The position numbers and the translations under genes are program-made. Shown piece by piece: positions 1 to 5,140 of a stretch of DNA of 5,140 nucleotides. The stretch is from Candidatus Halomonas stercoripullorum (GTDB taxonomy: Bacteria; Pseudomonadota; Gammaproteobacteria; Pseudomonadales; Halomonadaceae), in the NCBI GenBank assembly GCA_019114645.1, contig DXFC01000175.1:1-5140 (forward strand), given 5' to 3'. The notes under the pieces were generated by a model. The model searched no databases, was not told the DNA's origin, and was given only the letters and a program-made list of their open reading frames with translations. Within the stretch, counting starts at the first letter, position 1. Each line of letters starts with the position of its first letter.

Positions 1-1
1 C

Positions 2-88
2 GACAGCCCGCTCTATCGTCACCTGGCCGAGCTGCAATTTGGCCGCACTCTGACCAAGGCCTACGCCAGCGCTTCCGAGACTCCCTGA
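2..88 (+). CDS. 3' end of an unidentified protein (partial, cut by window start)
   Basis: An open frame enters from the left edge and ends at TGA 86-88, giving 28 residues that begin DSPLYRHLAELQFG and end in SASETP. The tail pattern LY-x-x-L-x-x-LQFG resembles the extreme C-termini of MsbA-like ABC exporters, but 28 residues are too few to assign a family, so I leave it unnamed. The next gene starts 15 bases downstream on the same strand with no terminator between them, so the two are probably cotranscribed. The frame is supported by its length to the edge and by codon use like that of the following gene. Confidence 0.6.
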   Translation, partial: DSPLYRHLAELQFGRTLTKAYASASETP

Positions 89-103
89 TTCACGAGACAT
101 CCC

Positions 104-406
104 ATGGCCCTCAGCAAAACCAAATCCAGCTTTTATCGTCGCCTCTATGTGGCCCACCTGGTCTCTCTTGGTATCGCCAGCGTCCCCGCCGTGACAACCG
201 CCACCGGTATGCCCAGGCGCACCGCCCAGGACACCCTTGCCGCCCTGAGCGAGCTGGATATTGTCTGCGAGTTCGAGAACAGCAAGGGAGCGCGCCACAA
301 TATCGGTGCCTACGTCATCCGTGACTGGGGCCCCTTCGATCCCGACTGGATTGCCGCCCATGCCGAACGGCTCCGTCAAACTCTGGACTACCCGCCGCTG
401 ACGTAG
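104..406 (+). CDS. small winged helix-turn-helix protein, probable DNA-binding regulator
   Basis: This is a 100-residue soluble protein with no signal peptide or membrane segment. A helix-turn-helix can be read directly: a helix around residues 27-34 (VPAVTTAT), a Gly35 turn, and a basic recognition helix around 37-49 (PRRTAQDTLAALS). It is followed by a likely beta wing at 53-72 containing the polar loop ENSKGARHN. The C-terminal 25 residues (WGPFDPDWI onward) form a further amphipathic stretch. Short proteins of this make-up, with the GMPRRTAQDT and IRDWG segments, occur in Pseudomonas-like bacteria and are annotated only as winged helix proteins; no target is known to me. ATG 104 lies 15 bases after the upstream stop with only a weak GAG ribosome site, which fits translation in an operon. 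It may be a local transcription factor. The family call is fairly sure; the role is unknown. Confidence 0.85.
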   Translation: MALSKTKSSFYRRLYVAHLVSLGIASVPAVTTATGMPRRTAQDTLAALSELDIVCEFENSKGARHNIGAYVIRDWGPFDPDWIAAHAERLRQTLDYPPLT

Positions 407-504
407 TTGAAGCGTGGGAATTGAATAATAGCGCAAGCCAACCATAGCCTTTAGTCGTGGGTGGCACTACGATACCCCCCCTGTCGCTCCGGACTCGACA
501 CAAC

Positions 505-543
505 ACCGTTGATGAAACGGTATAGAAAAAACGGTTCATGAAC
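505..543. repeat. dyad cluster in the leader of the transporter gene, possible operator
   Basis: Two short dyads sit side by side. The first is ACCGTT (505-510) and its exact complement AACGGT (516-521), separated by five bases. The second is the perfect 10-bp palindrome GTTCATGAAC (534-543), flanked by AACG and CGTT with one unpaired base. The heptamer AAACGGT also occurs twice in direct orientation, at 515-521 and 529-535, 14 bases apart and so a little over one helical turn. The cluster ends 97 bases before the transporter start. It could be a regulator binding site or leader RNA structure; chance is also possible for arms this short. Confidence 0.35.
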
Positions 544-598
544 ACGTTGCCCCAATAGCTCAAATAACACGTGACGACTCAAAACCTGCTCCAGAGCA

Positions 599-618
599 TT
601 GATATTCATATTATTTAT
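599..618 (+). promoter_or_regulatory. AT-rich stretch just before the transporter gene, possible promoter element
   Basis: The bases TTGATATTCATATTATTTAT stand out against GC-richer surroundings and contain a TATTAT hexamer (609-614) that could act as a -10 element 27 bases before the ATG. No good -35 hexamer lies at the usual distance upstream, so this is only a candidate. If it is used, the leader would be very short and the dyads at 505-543 would lie upstream of the promoter, in an activator-like position. Confidence 0.25.
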
Positions 619-640
619 GCGTGTTTGACTGAGTGAACAA

Positions 641-2098
641 ATGACTGCTTCTACACTATCCGAGAAACAACCTCCCGGGCGTGCCGCCCGCATCGGCTTC
701 TGGCTGGGCCCGCTGTGGCTGTTAATGACCCTTGTGCTGCCGGCACCGGCAGGCATGACGGAAGCCGCCTGGGCCTGTGCCGGCCTCGCACTCTTGCTGG
801 CAACCTGGTGGGCAACCGAAGCCATTCCGATTCCGGCTACCTCACTGCTGCCCATCATCCTGATTCCCGCCCTCGGCATCGGTGGTCTCGGTTCGGTCAC
901 GTCGAACTACGGAAATCCGGTCATCTTCCTGTTCCTGGGGGGGTTCCTGCTGGGTATCGGCATGCAGCGCTGGAATCTGCACCAACGTATCGCGCTGCGG
1001 GTACTCTTGGTCGTCGGCCAGAAACCTCGTCAACAAATCGCCGGCTTCATGATTGCTACCGGCTTCCTCAGCATGTGGGTATCCAACACTGCCACCGCCA
1101 TCATGATGCTGCCTATCGGTATCTCGGTTATCTCACTGCTCAAGAGTGACGACGAAGCAGAGATCAAGCGCTATGCCACGGCGCTGCTACTGGCGATTGC
1201 CTATGCCGCCAGTATTGGCGGTATCGCCACTTTGATCGGCACGCCACCCAACGCACTGCTGGCGGGTTACATGGCCGATACCCATGACTTCCACATCGGC
1301 TTCGCCCAGTGGATGATCGTTGGCCTTCCGGTCAGTATTGTCATGATGATAGCGGCCTGGGGCTGGCTCACCCGTGGCGGCTTTAACCTCAAGACCAGCG
1401 ATGACAGTATTAATGTCGTACGGGACGAGCTGGAAAAACTGGGACCGATGAGCCAGGCAGAACGCCGCGTTGGTACCGTCTTCCTGCTGGCAGCAATGGC
1501 CTGGATACTGCGCCCAATGCTCAATTCCATGGGTATCGACTGGCTCTCCGATACCAGTATTGCGATTATTGCCGGCGTGGCACTATTCATCATTCCCAGC
1601 GGTACCGAGCGCCATACCCAACTGATGAGTTGGGAGGACGCCAAGGACCTGCCCTGGGGCATTCTGCTGCTGTTCGGTGGTGGCCTGGCTCTCGCCGGTG
1701 CCGTGACCAGCTCGCAGTTAGCCGAATGGATTGCTGCTCAGCTGGTTGTCTTTGGCATGTTGCCGGCAATCCTCTTGGTCGGCGTAGTGGTACTAGTGAT
1801 TATCTTTCTCACCGAGATAACCTCGAACACCGCTACCGCTGCCGCCTTTCTGCCGCTGATCGGTGCCATGGCGATCTCCATGGGTATTGATCCCATTCTG
1901 CTTGCTGCGCCTGCTGCCATTGCCGCCAGCTGCGCTTTCATGATGCCCGTGGCGACACCGCCCAATGCCATTGTCTTTGCTACCGGGCACATGAAAATTC
2001 AGTCCATGATCCGTGCCGGTCTATTCCTCAATATCATCGGCGCCTTCGTCGTGACCCTGCTCACAGGGTGGCTGATTCGAATTGCCTGGGGAGGGTAA
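641..2098 (+). CDS. SLC13 (DASS) family sodium:anion symporter
   Basis: This 485-residue inner-membrane carrier belongs to the divalent anion:Na+ symporter family (CitT/INDY/SdcS relatives), which imports dicarboxylates, citrate or sulfate with sodium. Both halves of the inverted-repeat fold keep the substrate and sodium motifs: SNTATA at 148-153 and again at 395-400, and TPPN at 201-204 and 439-442. Residues 429-445 (ASCAFMMPVATPPNAIV) fit the SLC13 signature pattern as I remember it. Hydrophobic segments fall roughly at 14-34, 42-80, 92-107, 131-167, 178-200, 223-243, 278-318, 338-356 and 364-478. A polar cytoplasmic-type loop covers 245-276. The length is normal for the family. ATG 641 is the only sensible start, because TGA at 626-628 closes the same frame; a weak GAG lies seven bases before it. 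The real substrate cannot be read from sequence. It ends just before a strong terminator, so it is probably transcribed alone. Confidence 0.93.
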   Translation: MTASTLSEKQPPGRAARIGFWLGPLWLLMTLVLPAPAGMTEAAWACAGLALLLATWWATEAIPIPATSLLPIILIPALGIGGLGSVTSNYGNPVIFLFLGGFLLGIGMQRWNLHQRIALRVLLVVGQKPRQQIAGFMIATGFLSMWVSNTATAIMMLPIGISVISLLKSDDEAEIKRYATALLLAIAYAASIGGIATLIGTPPNALLAGYMADTHDFHIGFAQWMIVGLPVSIVMMIAAWGWLTRGGFNLKTSDDSINVVRDELEKLGPMSQAERRVGTVFLLAAMAWILRPMLNSMGIDWLSDTSIAIIAGVALFIIPSGTERHTQLMSWEDAKDLPWGILLLFGGGLALAGAVTSSQLAEWIAAQLVVFGMLPAILLVGVVVLVIIFLTEITSNTATAAAFLPLIGAMAISMGIDPILLAAPAAIAASCAFMMPVATPPNAIVFATGHMKIQSMIRAGLFLNIIGAFVVTLLTGWLIRIAWGG

Positions 2099-2106
2099 GC
2101 CCCAAT

Positions 2107-2144
2107 AACACATCGGGCCGGCAAATGCCGGCCCGATGTGTTTT
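2107..2144 (+). terminator. rho-independent terminator of the transporter gene
   Basis: A perfect 17-bp inverted repeat, AACACATCGGGCCGGCA (2107-2123) and its exact complement (2126-2142), is separated by only AA, so the real loop opens a further pair or two. The stem is very GC-rich in the middle and is followed by TTTT (2141-2144). It begins eight bases after the transporter stop codon. On the opposite strand the T-run is weaker, so the main direction is +. Confidence 0.9.
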
Positions 2145-2179
2145 AAGAGGCGCATGTTAAGCTATGGCAAACCCTTCCC

Positions 2180-2183
2180 GGAG
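2180..2183 (+). promoter_or_regulatory. ribosome binding site that fixes the argE start
   Basis: GGAG lies six bases before ATG 2190, which is ideal Shine-Dalgarno spacing. The upstream in-frame ATG codons at 2136 and 2154 are poorer choices: the first is inside the terminator stem and the second has AAGAGG only three bases before it. Confidence 0.7.
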
Positions 2184-2189
2184 ACCTCC

Positions 2190-3344
2190 ATGACCGCCAC
2201 CGAGATGCTTGAGCGCTTAGTGGGCTTTGCCACTGTATCGCGCGACTCCAACCTTGAGCTGATCCGCTTTATTGAAGCCTATCTTGACCAGTTCAATGTG
2301 GAACACTGGCGGGTGGAGAACGACGATGGCAGTAAAGCCAATCTGCTGGCACGTATCGGCCCCGAGGTAGCAGGTGGGGTGGTTCTCTCGGGCCATACTG
2401 ATGTGGTACCGGTAGATGGCCAACCCTGGTCAAGCGACCCCTTCATCCTCACCGATAAAGGCGACGGCAAGTTGTACGGCCGCGGCACCTGTGACATGAA
2501 GGGTTTCATTGCCTGCGCCTTGGCCGAAGTGCCCAACTGGATGGCTCAGGGCTTGCAGCGGCCAATTTATCTGGCGCTCTCCTACGACGAGGAAGTGGGG
2601 TGTATCGGTGCCCCCCGCATGATCGATCGCCTGATGGCCGAGCACCCGCGTCCTGATGCCGTAATCGTTGGCGAGCCAACCTTGATGCAGCCAGTGGTCG
2701 CGCACAAGGGCGCCACTAACCTGCGCACCACCGTGACCGGCCGCGCCGCCCACTCCAGTCAGATCGACCAGGGCGTTTCCGCCATCCATGTGGCAGCACG
2801 ACTGGTATCCCGGATTGAGGACATCATGACGGAGTTGCGCGCCGAAGGACGTATCGATGAAGCCTTCAACGTCGTCCACTCCAGTTTGCATGTGGGCAAG
2901 ATTGCCGGCGGCACCGCCATCAACATCATGGCGCGCGAATGTATATTCGAGTGGGAGATTCGTCACTTGCCCAGTGACCGTTTTGAAGAGCTGCTCAGCC
3001 GCGTGAATGCCTATGCTGCCGAGCTTGAGGCCGAGATGCAGCAGCGCGCTCCCGACACCGGTATCGTTACCGAAGCCCTCAACCTGACCGTACCGGCACT
3101 GGCCGACGACAATAACACCGAGGTGCTGAAGCTGTGCCGTGAGCTGCTGGATGAGGGCGCGCAACCCAGTGGTGCAGTGGCTTATGCCACCGAGGCGGGA
3201 CAATTCCAGCGAGTCGGACTACCCACCATCATCTGTGGCCCCGGGAGCATCCGTCAGGCCCACCAGCCCGACGAATATATCGAGATTGAGCAGCTGGCAG
3301 CGAGTACCCGCTTCATGCAGGCGCTGGGGCGTCGCTTGGCCTGA
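2190..3344 (+). CDS. argE: acetylornithine deacetylase (ArgE type, peptidase family M20)
   Basis: This 384-residue cytoplasmic zinc hydrolase would remove the acetyl group from N2-acetylornithine to give ornithine for arginine synthesis. The M20 metal and catalytic residues are all present: His69 and Asp71 in SGHTDVVP, Asp102 in GRGTCDMKG, the Glu134/Glu135 pair in YDEEVG, Glu162 in GEPT, and His358 in QAHQPDEY. The dimerisation-domain His188 lies in RAAHSS, and GGTAINIM (240-247) and TEAGQF (334-339) are typical of ArgE. From ATG 2190 the length matches E. coli ArgE (383 residues), and GGAG precedes this start. A longer frame from 2136 would begin inside the terminator hairpin. Closely related M20 enzymes hydrolyse other N-acyl amino acids or succinyl-diaminopimelate; AHKG and AHQPDEY favour ArgE. 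No arginine-repressor box is evident upstream. Its promoter is unclear, since only 45 bases separate it from the terminator. Confidence 0.88.
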   Translation: MTATEMLERLVGFATVSRDSNLELIRFIEAYLDQFNVEHWRVENDDGSKANLLARIGPEVAGGVVLSGHTDVVPVDGQPWSSDPFILTDKGDGKLYGRGTCDMKGFIACALAEVPNWMAQGLQRPIYLALSYDEEVGCIGAPRMIDRLMAEHPRPDAVIVGEPTLMQPVVAHKGATNLRTTVTGRAAHSSQIDQGVSAIHVAARLVSRIEDIMTELRAEGRIDEAFNVVHSSLHVGKIAGGTAINIMARECIFEWEIRHLPSDRFEELLSRVNAYAAELEAEMQQRAPDTGIVTEALNLTVPALADDNNTEVLKLCRELLDEGAQPSGAVAYATEAGQFQRVGLPTIICGPGSIRQAHQPDEYIEIEQLAASTRFMQALGRRLA

Positions 3345-3363
3345 GCCGTTATTTCAAACAGCC

Positions 3364-3406
3364 AGTTGTGACAAGGCCACGCTAAAAAAGCATGGCCTTG
3401 TCAACT
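3364..3406. terminator. hairpin between convergent genes, probable bidirectional terminator
   Basis: TGACAAGGCCA (3369-3379) pairs exactly with TGGCCTTGTCA (3393-3403). An alternative pairing with a two-base TG bulge lengthens the stem to AGTTG/CAACT at its foot. The loop carries a run of six A. It starts 19 bases after the argE stop, between argE (+) and the nitroreductase gene (-). Only TTT follows on the + strand and there is no good T-run on the minus strand, so this is a weaker intrinsic terminator than the one at 2107. Confidence 0.6.
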
Positions 3407-3481
3407 TTAGGCAGGTTCAAGCAGCCAAGCCTGGACAGGACTTCGTGTCATGCCTGCACTGAGAACGCCGGATAGCGCGAC

Positions 3482-4081
3482 TCAAGCAAAGACCCGGAAA
3501 CGCTGCTCGTCGTCCATAAAGGTTTTTTCGCCAAAATCGGCCTCGTTGGAGCCGAATGGCATCTGCGCACGAAGCTTCCAAGACGCGGGGATATCCCAGG
3601 TTTCTGCCACAGCAGCATCCACCACCGGATTGTAGTGTTGCAGGCTGGCCCCGATTCCGGCTTCAGCCAGGGCAGTCCAGACCGCAAACTGGGCGATGCC
3701 GGAACTATGCTCCGACCAGACCGGGAAGTTATCGGCGTAGAGGGCAAACTGCTCTTGCAGCCCTTTTATGACATCCTGGTCTTCGAAGAACAGCACGGTA
3801 CCCGCTCCCGCCGCAAAGCTGGCCAGCTTGTCTTCCGTGTTGGCGAAAGCGTCGGCCGGTACCAATGGACGCAGCGCTTCTTTGGTCAACTCCCAGAACC
3901 GCTCGCTCTCTGCGCCGAACAGAATCACCGCCCGCGAGCTTTGCGAGTTGAAAGAAGAGGGGGCCTGACGTATCGCCTCCTTGATCAAAGCAATAACCTG
4001 CTCGTTACCCATCGGCAGGTTCTTGCCCAAGGCATACTGGCTGCGACGCTTGCGGTAGATCTCAATCGCTTTATTGGACAT
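3482..4081 (-). CDS. nitroreductase family protein (Frm2/Hbn1-like)
   Basis: This 199-residue cytoplasmic protein belongs to the FMN-dependent nitroreductase superfamily, in the branch that resembles yeast Frm2 and Hbn1. Members reduce nitroaromatics, quinones or related electrophiles with NAD(P)H, and the natural substrate is usually unknown. The sequence shows the opening KRRSQYALGK (11-20), whose basic residues bind the FMN phosphate in relatives, and APSSFNSQSSR (40-50), the second flavin-contact segment. A central helix lies at 127-146 and PFGSNEADFGEK at 175-186 near the C-terminus. I chose ATG 4081 because GAGG lies nine bases upstream. An ATG five codons earlier (4096) overlaps the pirin stop as ATGA but has no ribosome site. 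It follows pirin by 11 bases on the same strand, so the two are almost surely cotranscribed. The family is clear; the reaction is inferred. Confidence 0.88.
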   Translation of the reverse strand: MSNKAIEIYRKRRSQYALGKNLPMGNEQVIALIKEAIRQAPSSFNSQSSRAVILFGAESERFWELTKEALRPLVPADAFANTEDKLASFAAGAGTVLFFEDQDVIKGLQEQFALYADNFPVWSEHSSGIAQFAVWTALAEAGIGASLQHYNPVVDAAVAETWDIPASWKLRAQMPFGSNEADFGEKTFMDDEQRFRVFA

Positions 4082-4090
4082 GCTCAATTT

Positions 4091-4094
4091 CCTC
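4091..4094 (-). promoter_or_regulatory. ribosome binding site of the nitroreductase gene
   Basis: Read on the minus strand, GAGG (4094-4091) lies nine bases before ATG 4081 and overlaps the TGA stop of pirin (4095-4093). A ribosome ending pirin would therefore release on top of this site, which suggests coupled translation of the two genes. Confidence 0.6.
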
Positions 4095-4962
4095 ATGTTT
4101 GGGTTAGTGTTTGAAGGTTGAAGTCGTCGATAGCCTGAACAATTTCATCCTGACTATTCATCACGAAGGGGCCGTGGCCGACGATAGGTTCATTGATCGG
4201 CTCACCCGACAGCCACAACACCACGGCATCGCTGTTGGCCTCGATGACGACACCACTGCCAGCGCGATCCAAATGCACCAGTTGCCCTTTACTGGCACTA
4301 TTGCCGTTGATCAGCAACGTACCTTGCAACACCACCAGTGCCAGGGTGTGGCCTTCGCGGGTGGGCAATTCAGCGGTAGCGCCCTGCTTGAAGCGCATAT
4401 CGAGCACGTCCATCGGCGTAAAACTACGTGCCGGGCCATGCTGGCCGCCAAACTCGCCGGCAATGACACGGACACTTCCGGCACCGGCGGGCAGCTCCGC
4501 CACCGGAATCTGCTCTTTCAGGATGCTCTGGTAGCCCGGCTCGGCCATTTTGTCACTGGCTGGCAGGTTGACCCATAACTGAACCATCTCCATGGTGCCA
4601 CCGCGCTGGGTGAATGCCGGTGAGTGAAATTCCTCGTGCAAAATGCCCGCGCCAGCCGTCATCCACTGCACATCGCCGGGGCCAATGGTGCCGCCCGCGC
4701 CGGTGGAATCCCGGTGCGCCACTTCACCTTGATAGACGATGGTCACGGTTTCGAAGCCGCGATGGGGATGCTGCCCCACGCCGCGAGGTTGCGGCGCCGG
4801 GTCAAAATGGGTTGGCTGCGCATGGTCGAGCAGCAGAAATGGGCTGAGATGGCGTCCCAGACCTTGATAGCTGAACAACGAGCGCATCGGAAAGCCATCC
4901 CCTACCCAATGCGGCCGAGGCGCACTATGAACCCCGAGAACTCTCTTCAAGCCAGACTCCAT
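4093..4962 (-). CDS. pirin family protein (bicupin, quercetinase-like)
   Basis: From ATG 4962 this is a 289-residue protein, the normal pirin length. Pirins are two-domain cupins; E. coli YhhW and human pirin bind a metal and can oxidise quercetin, while others act as protein partners. The N-terminal cupin keeps the four metal ligands: His65 and His67 in QHPHRGFET, and His109 and Glu111 in GILHEEFH. HWVGDGFP (18-25), GPGDVQWMTAG (94-104) and MVQLWVNLP (126-134) are also typical. The C-terminal cupin spans about 165-255, and SGEPINEPIVGHGPFVMN (252-269) is the usual closing motif. ATG 4962 has no clear ribosome site. TTG 4950, four codons later, has GGAG six bases upstream and would begin MKRVLGVH, which also fits the family. 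A longer open frame reaches 5085 but would run into the LysR gene. It heads a unit with the nitroreductase and faces LysR divergently. Confidence 0.93.
   Translation of the reverse strand: MESGLKRVLGVHSAPRPHWVGDGFPMRSLFSYQGLGRHLSPFLLLDHAQPTHFDPAPQPRGVGQHPHRGFETVTIVYQGEVAHRDSTGAGGTIGPGDVQWMTAGAGILHEEFHSPAFTQRGGTMEMVQLWVNLPASDKMAEPGYQSILKEQIPVAELPAGAGSVRVIAGEFGGQHGPARSFTPMDVLDMRFKQGATAELPTREGHTLALVVLQGTLLINGNSASKGQLVHLDRAGSGVVIEANSDAVVLWLSGEPINEPIVGHGPFVMNSQDEIVQAIDDFNLQTLTQT
4957..4960 (-). promoter_or_regulatory. possible ribosome binding site for an alternative TTG start of pirin
   Basis: Read on the minus strand, GGAG (4960-4957) lies six bases before TTG 4950. It is made partly from the ATG at 4962, so only one of the two starts can use it. 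The spacing is ideal, while ATG 4962 has no such site. Confidence 0.4.
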
Positions 4963-5071
4963 ACGAAAGCGTGTGCCATGAAGTGACAATAAGACGATAC
5001 TATTCAATGAACGACGAGAGCAGTAGAGGGTGATATTCTTCCTCAGTGTCCTATTTATGTAACGATGATCT
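4963..5071. promoter_or_regulatory. divergent intergenic region between pirin and the LysR gene
   Basis: These 109 bases must hold the promoters of both pirin (leftward) and the LysR gene (rightward). LysR proteins commonly bind such shared regions and control both genes. Visible items are the short dyad TTCAATGAA (5003-5011), a GTGACA hexamer (4983-4988) close to a -35 element but lacking a matching -10, and AT-rich patches at 5031-5038 and 5051-5060. No convincing T-N11-A LysR box or full sigma70 promoter could be fixed by eye. Confidence 0.5.
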
Positions 5072-5140
5072 ATGCGCGACCTCAATGATCTCTACTGCTT
5101 CGTCCAGGTAGTGGACCATGGTGGCTTTGCCCCCGCAGGT
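5072..5140 (+). CDS. LysR-family transcriptional regulator, N-terminus (partial, cut by window end)
   Basis: The first 23 codons, beginning MRDLNDLYCF and continuing VQVVDHGGFAPAG, match the opening of LysR-type regulators: helix 1 of the N-terminal winged helix-turn-helix and the GGFAPAG turn leading into the second helix. DLNDLY-x-F-x-QVVDHGGF is characteristic of a LysR group seen beside pirin genes in Pseudomonas-like bacteria. TGA at 5066-5068 closes the same frame just upstream, so ATG 5072 is the only start in reach; it has no strong ribosome site. The effector-binding domain lies outside the window, so the inducer cannot be guessed. It is divergent from pirin, which makes it the likely regulator of the pirin-nitroreductase unit. 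Confidence 0.85.
   Translation, partial: MRDLNDLYCFVQVVDHGGFAPAG

Noticed and set aside
407..431. TTGAAG and TAATAG hexamers after the winged-helix gene as a promoter
   Set aside because: The spacing is only 13 bases, too short for a sigma70 promoter, and it is more than 200 bases from the next gene.
452..478. Weak stem TCGTGG/CACTACGA in the spacer as a terminator of the winged-helix gene
   Set aside because: The stem is short, contains a G-T pair and mismatches, and is followed by a C-run rather than a T-run.
451..900. 149-codon minus-strand open frame across the spacer and the transporter 5' end
   Set aside because: Most of it is antisense to the well-supported SLC13 gene, its composition is low-complexity Ala/Ser/Pro/Arg with no recognisable domain, and it has no ribosome site.
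2136..2189. 18-residue N-terminal extension of the deacetylase from ATG 2136
   Set aside because: The codon lies inside the transporter terminator stem, and the extension is absent from ArgE-length proteins; GGAG before ATG 2190 decides the start.
2430..3203. 257-codon minus-strand open frame
   Set aside because: It lies wholly antisense to the M20 deacetylase, whose catalytic motifs are intact; the length comes from GC-rich codon bias on the other strand.
3635..4114. 159-codon + strand open frame
   Set aside because: It is the shadow of the nitroreductase gene on the opposite strand and shows no family motif.
4963..5085. 41-residue N-terminal extension of pirin from TTG 5085
   Set aside because: It would overlap the start of the divergent LysR gene and use up the whole shared promoter region; the residues do not look like pirin.

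Overview
The window looks like ordinary chromosomal DNA from a moderately GC-rich gammaproteobacterium. The pirin, LysR, small winged-helix and M20 deacetylase proteins all read like those of Pseudomonas or Halomonas relatives. That placement rests on remembered family resemblance, not on a search. I see no mobile element, CRISPR array, tRNA, rRNA or phage gene.

Layout from left to right: (1) the last 28 codons of an unidentified + strand gene, followed 15 bases later by a 100-residue winged helix-turn-helix protein (104-406). (2) A 234-base spacer (407-640) holding a small cluster of dyads around 505-543 and an AT-rich stretch at 599-618. (3) A complete SLC13/DASS-family anion:sodium symporter (641-2098), closed by a perfect 17-bp terminator hairpin (2107-2144). 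(4) A complete ArgE-type M20 acetylornithine deacetylase (2190-3344), also + strand. (5) A convergent intergenic region with a second hairpin (3364-3406). (6) A two-gene minus-strand unit, pirin (4962-4093) followed by a nitroreductase-family flavoprotein (4081-3482), only 11 bases apart. (7) A 109-base divergent intergenic region and the first 23 codons of a LysR-type regulator (5072 onward), reading away from pirin.

The clearest functional unit is the LysR regulator / pirin / nitroreductase block. A divergent LysR gene often controls the gene it faces, so the inferred picture is a regulated pair of a cupin oxygenase-like protein and a flavin reductase, perhaps answering quinones, nitro compounds or related electrophiles. 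The transporter and the deacetylase lie on the same strand but are separated by a strong terminator. They are probably separate transcription units, although both could serve carboxylate or N-acyl-amino-acid use. I found no convincing evidence of a wholly new system. The most useful second looks are the dyad cluster before the transporter, the redox pair with its regulator, and the choice of start codons.
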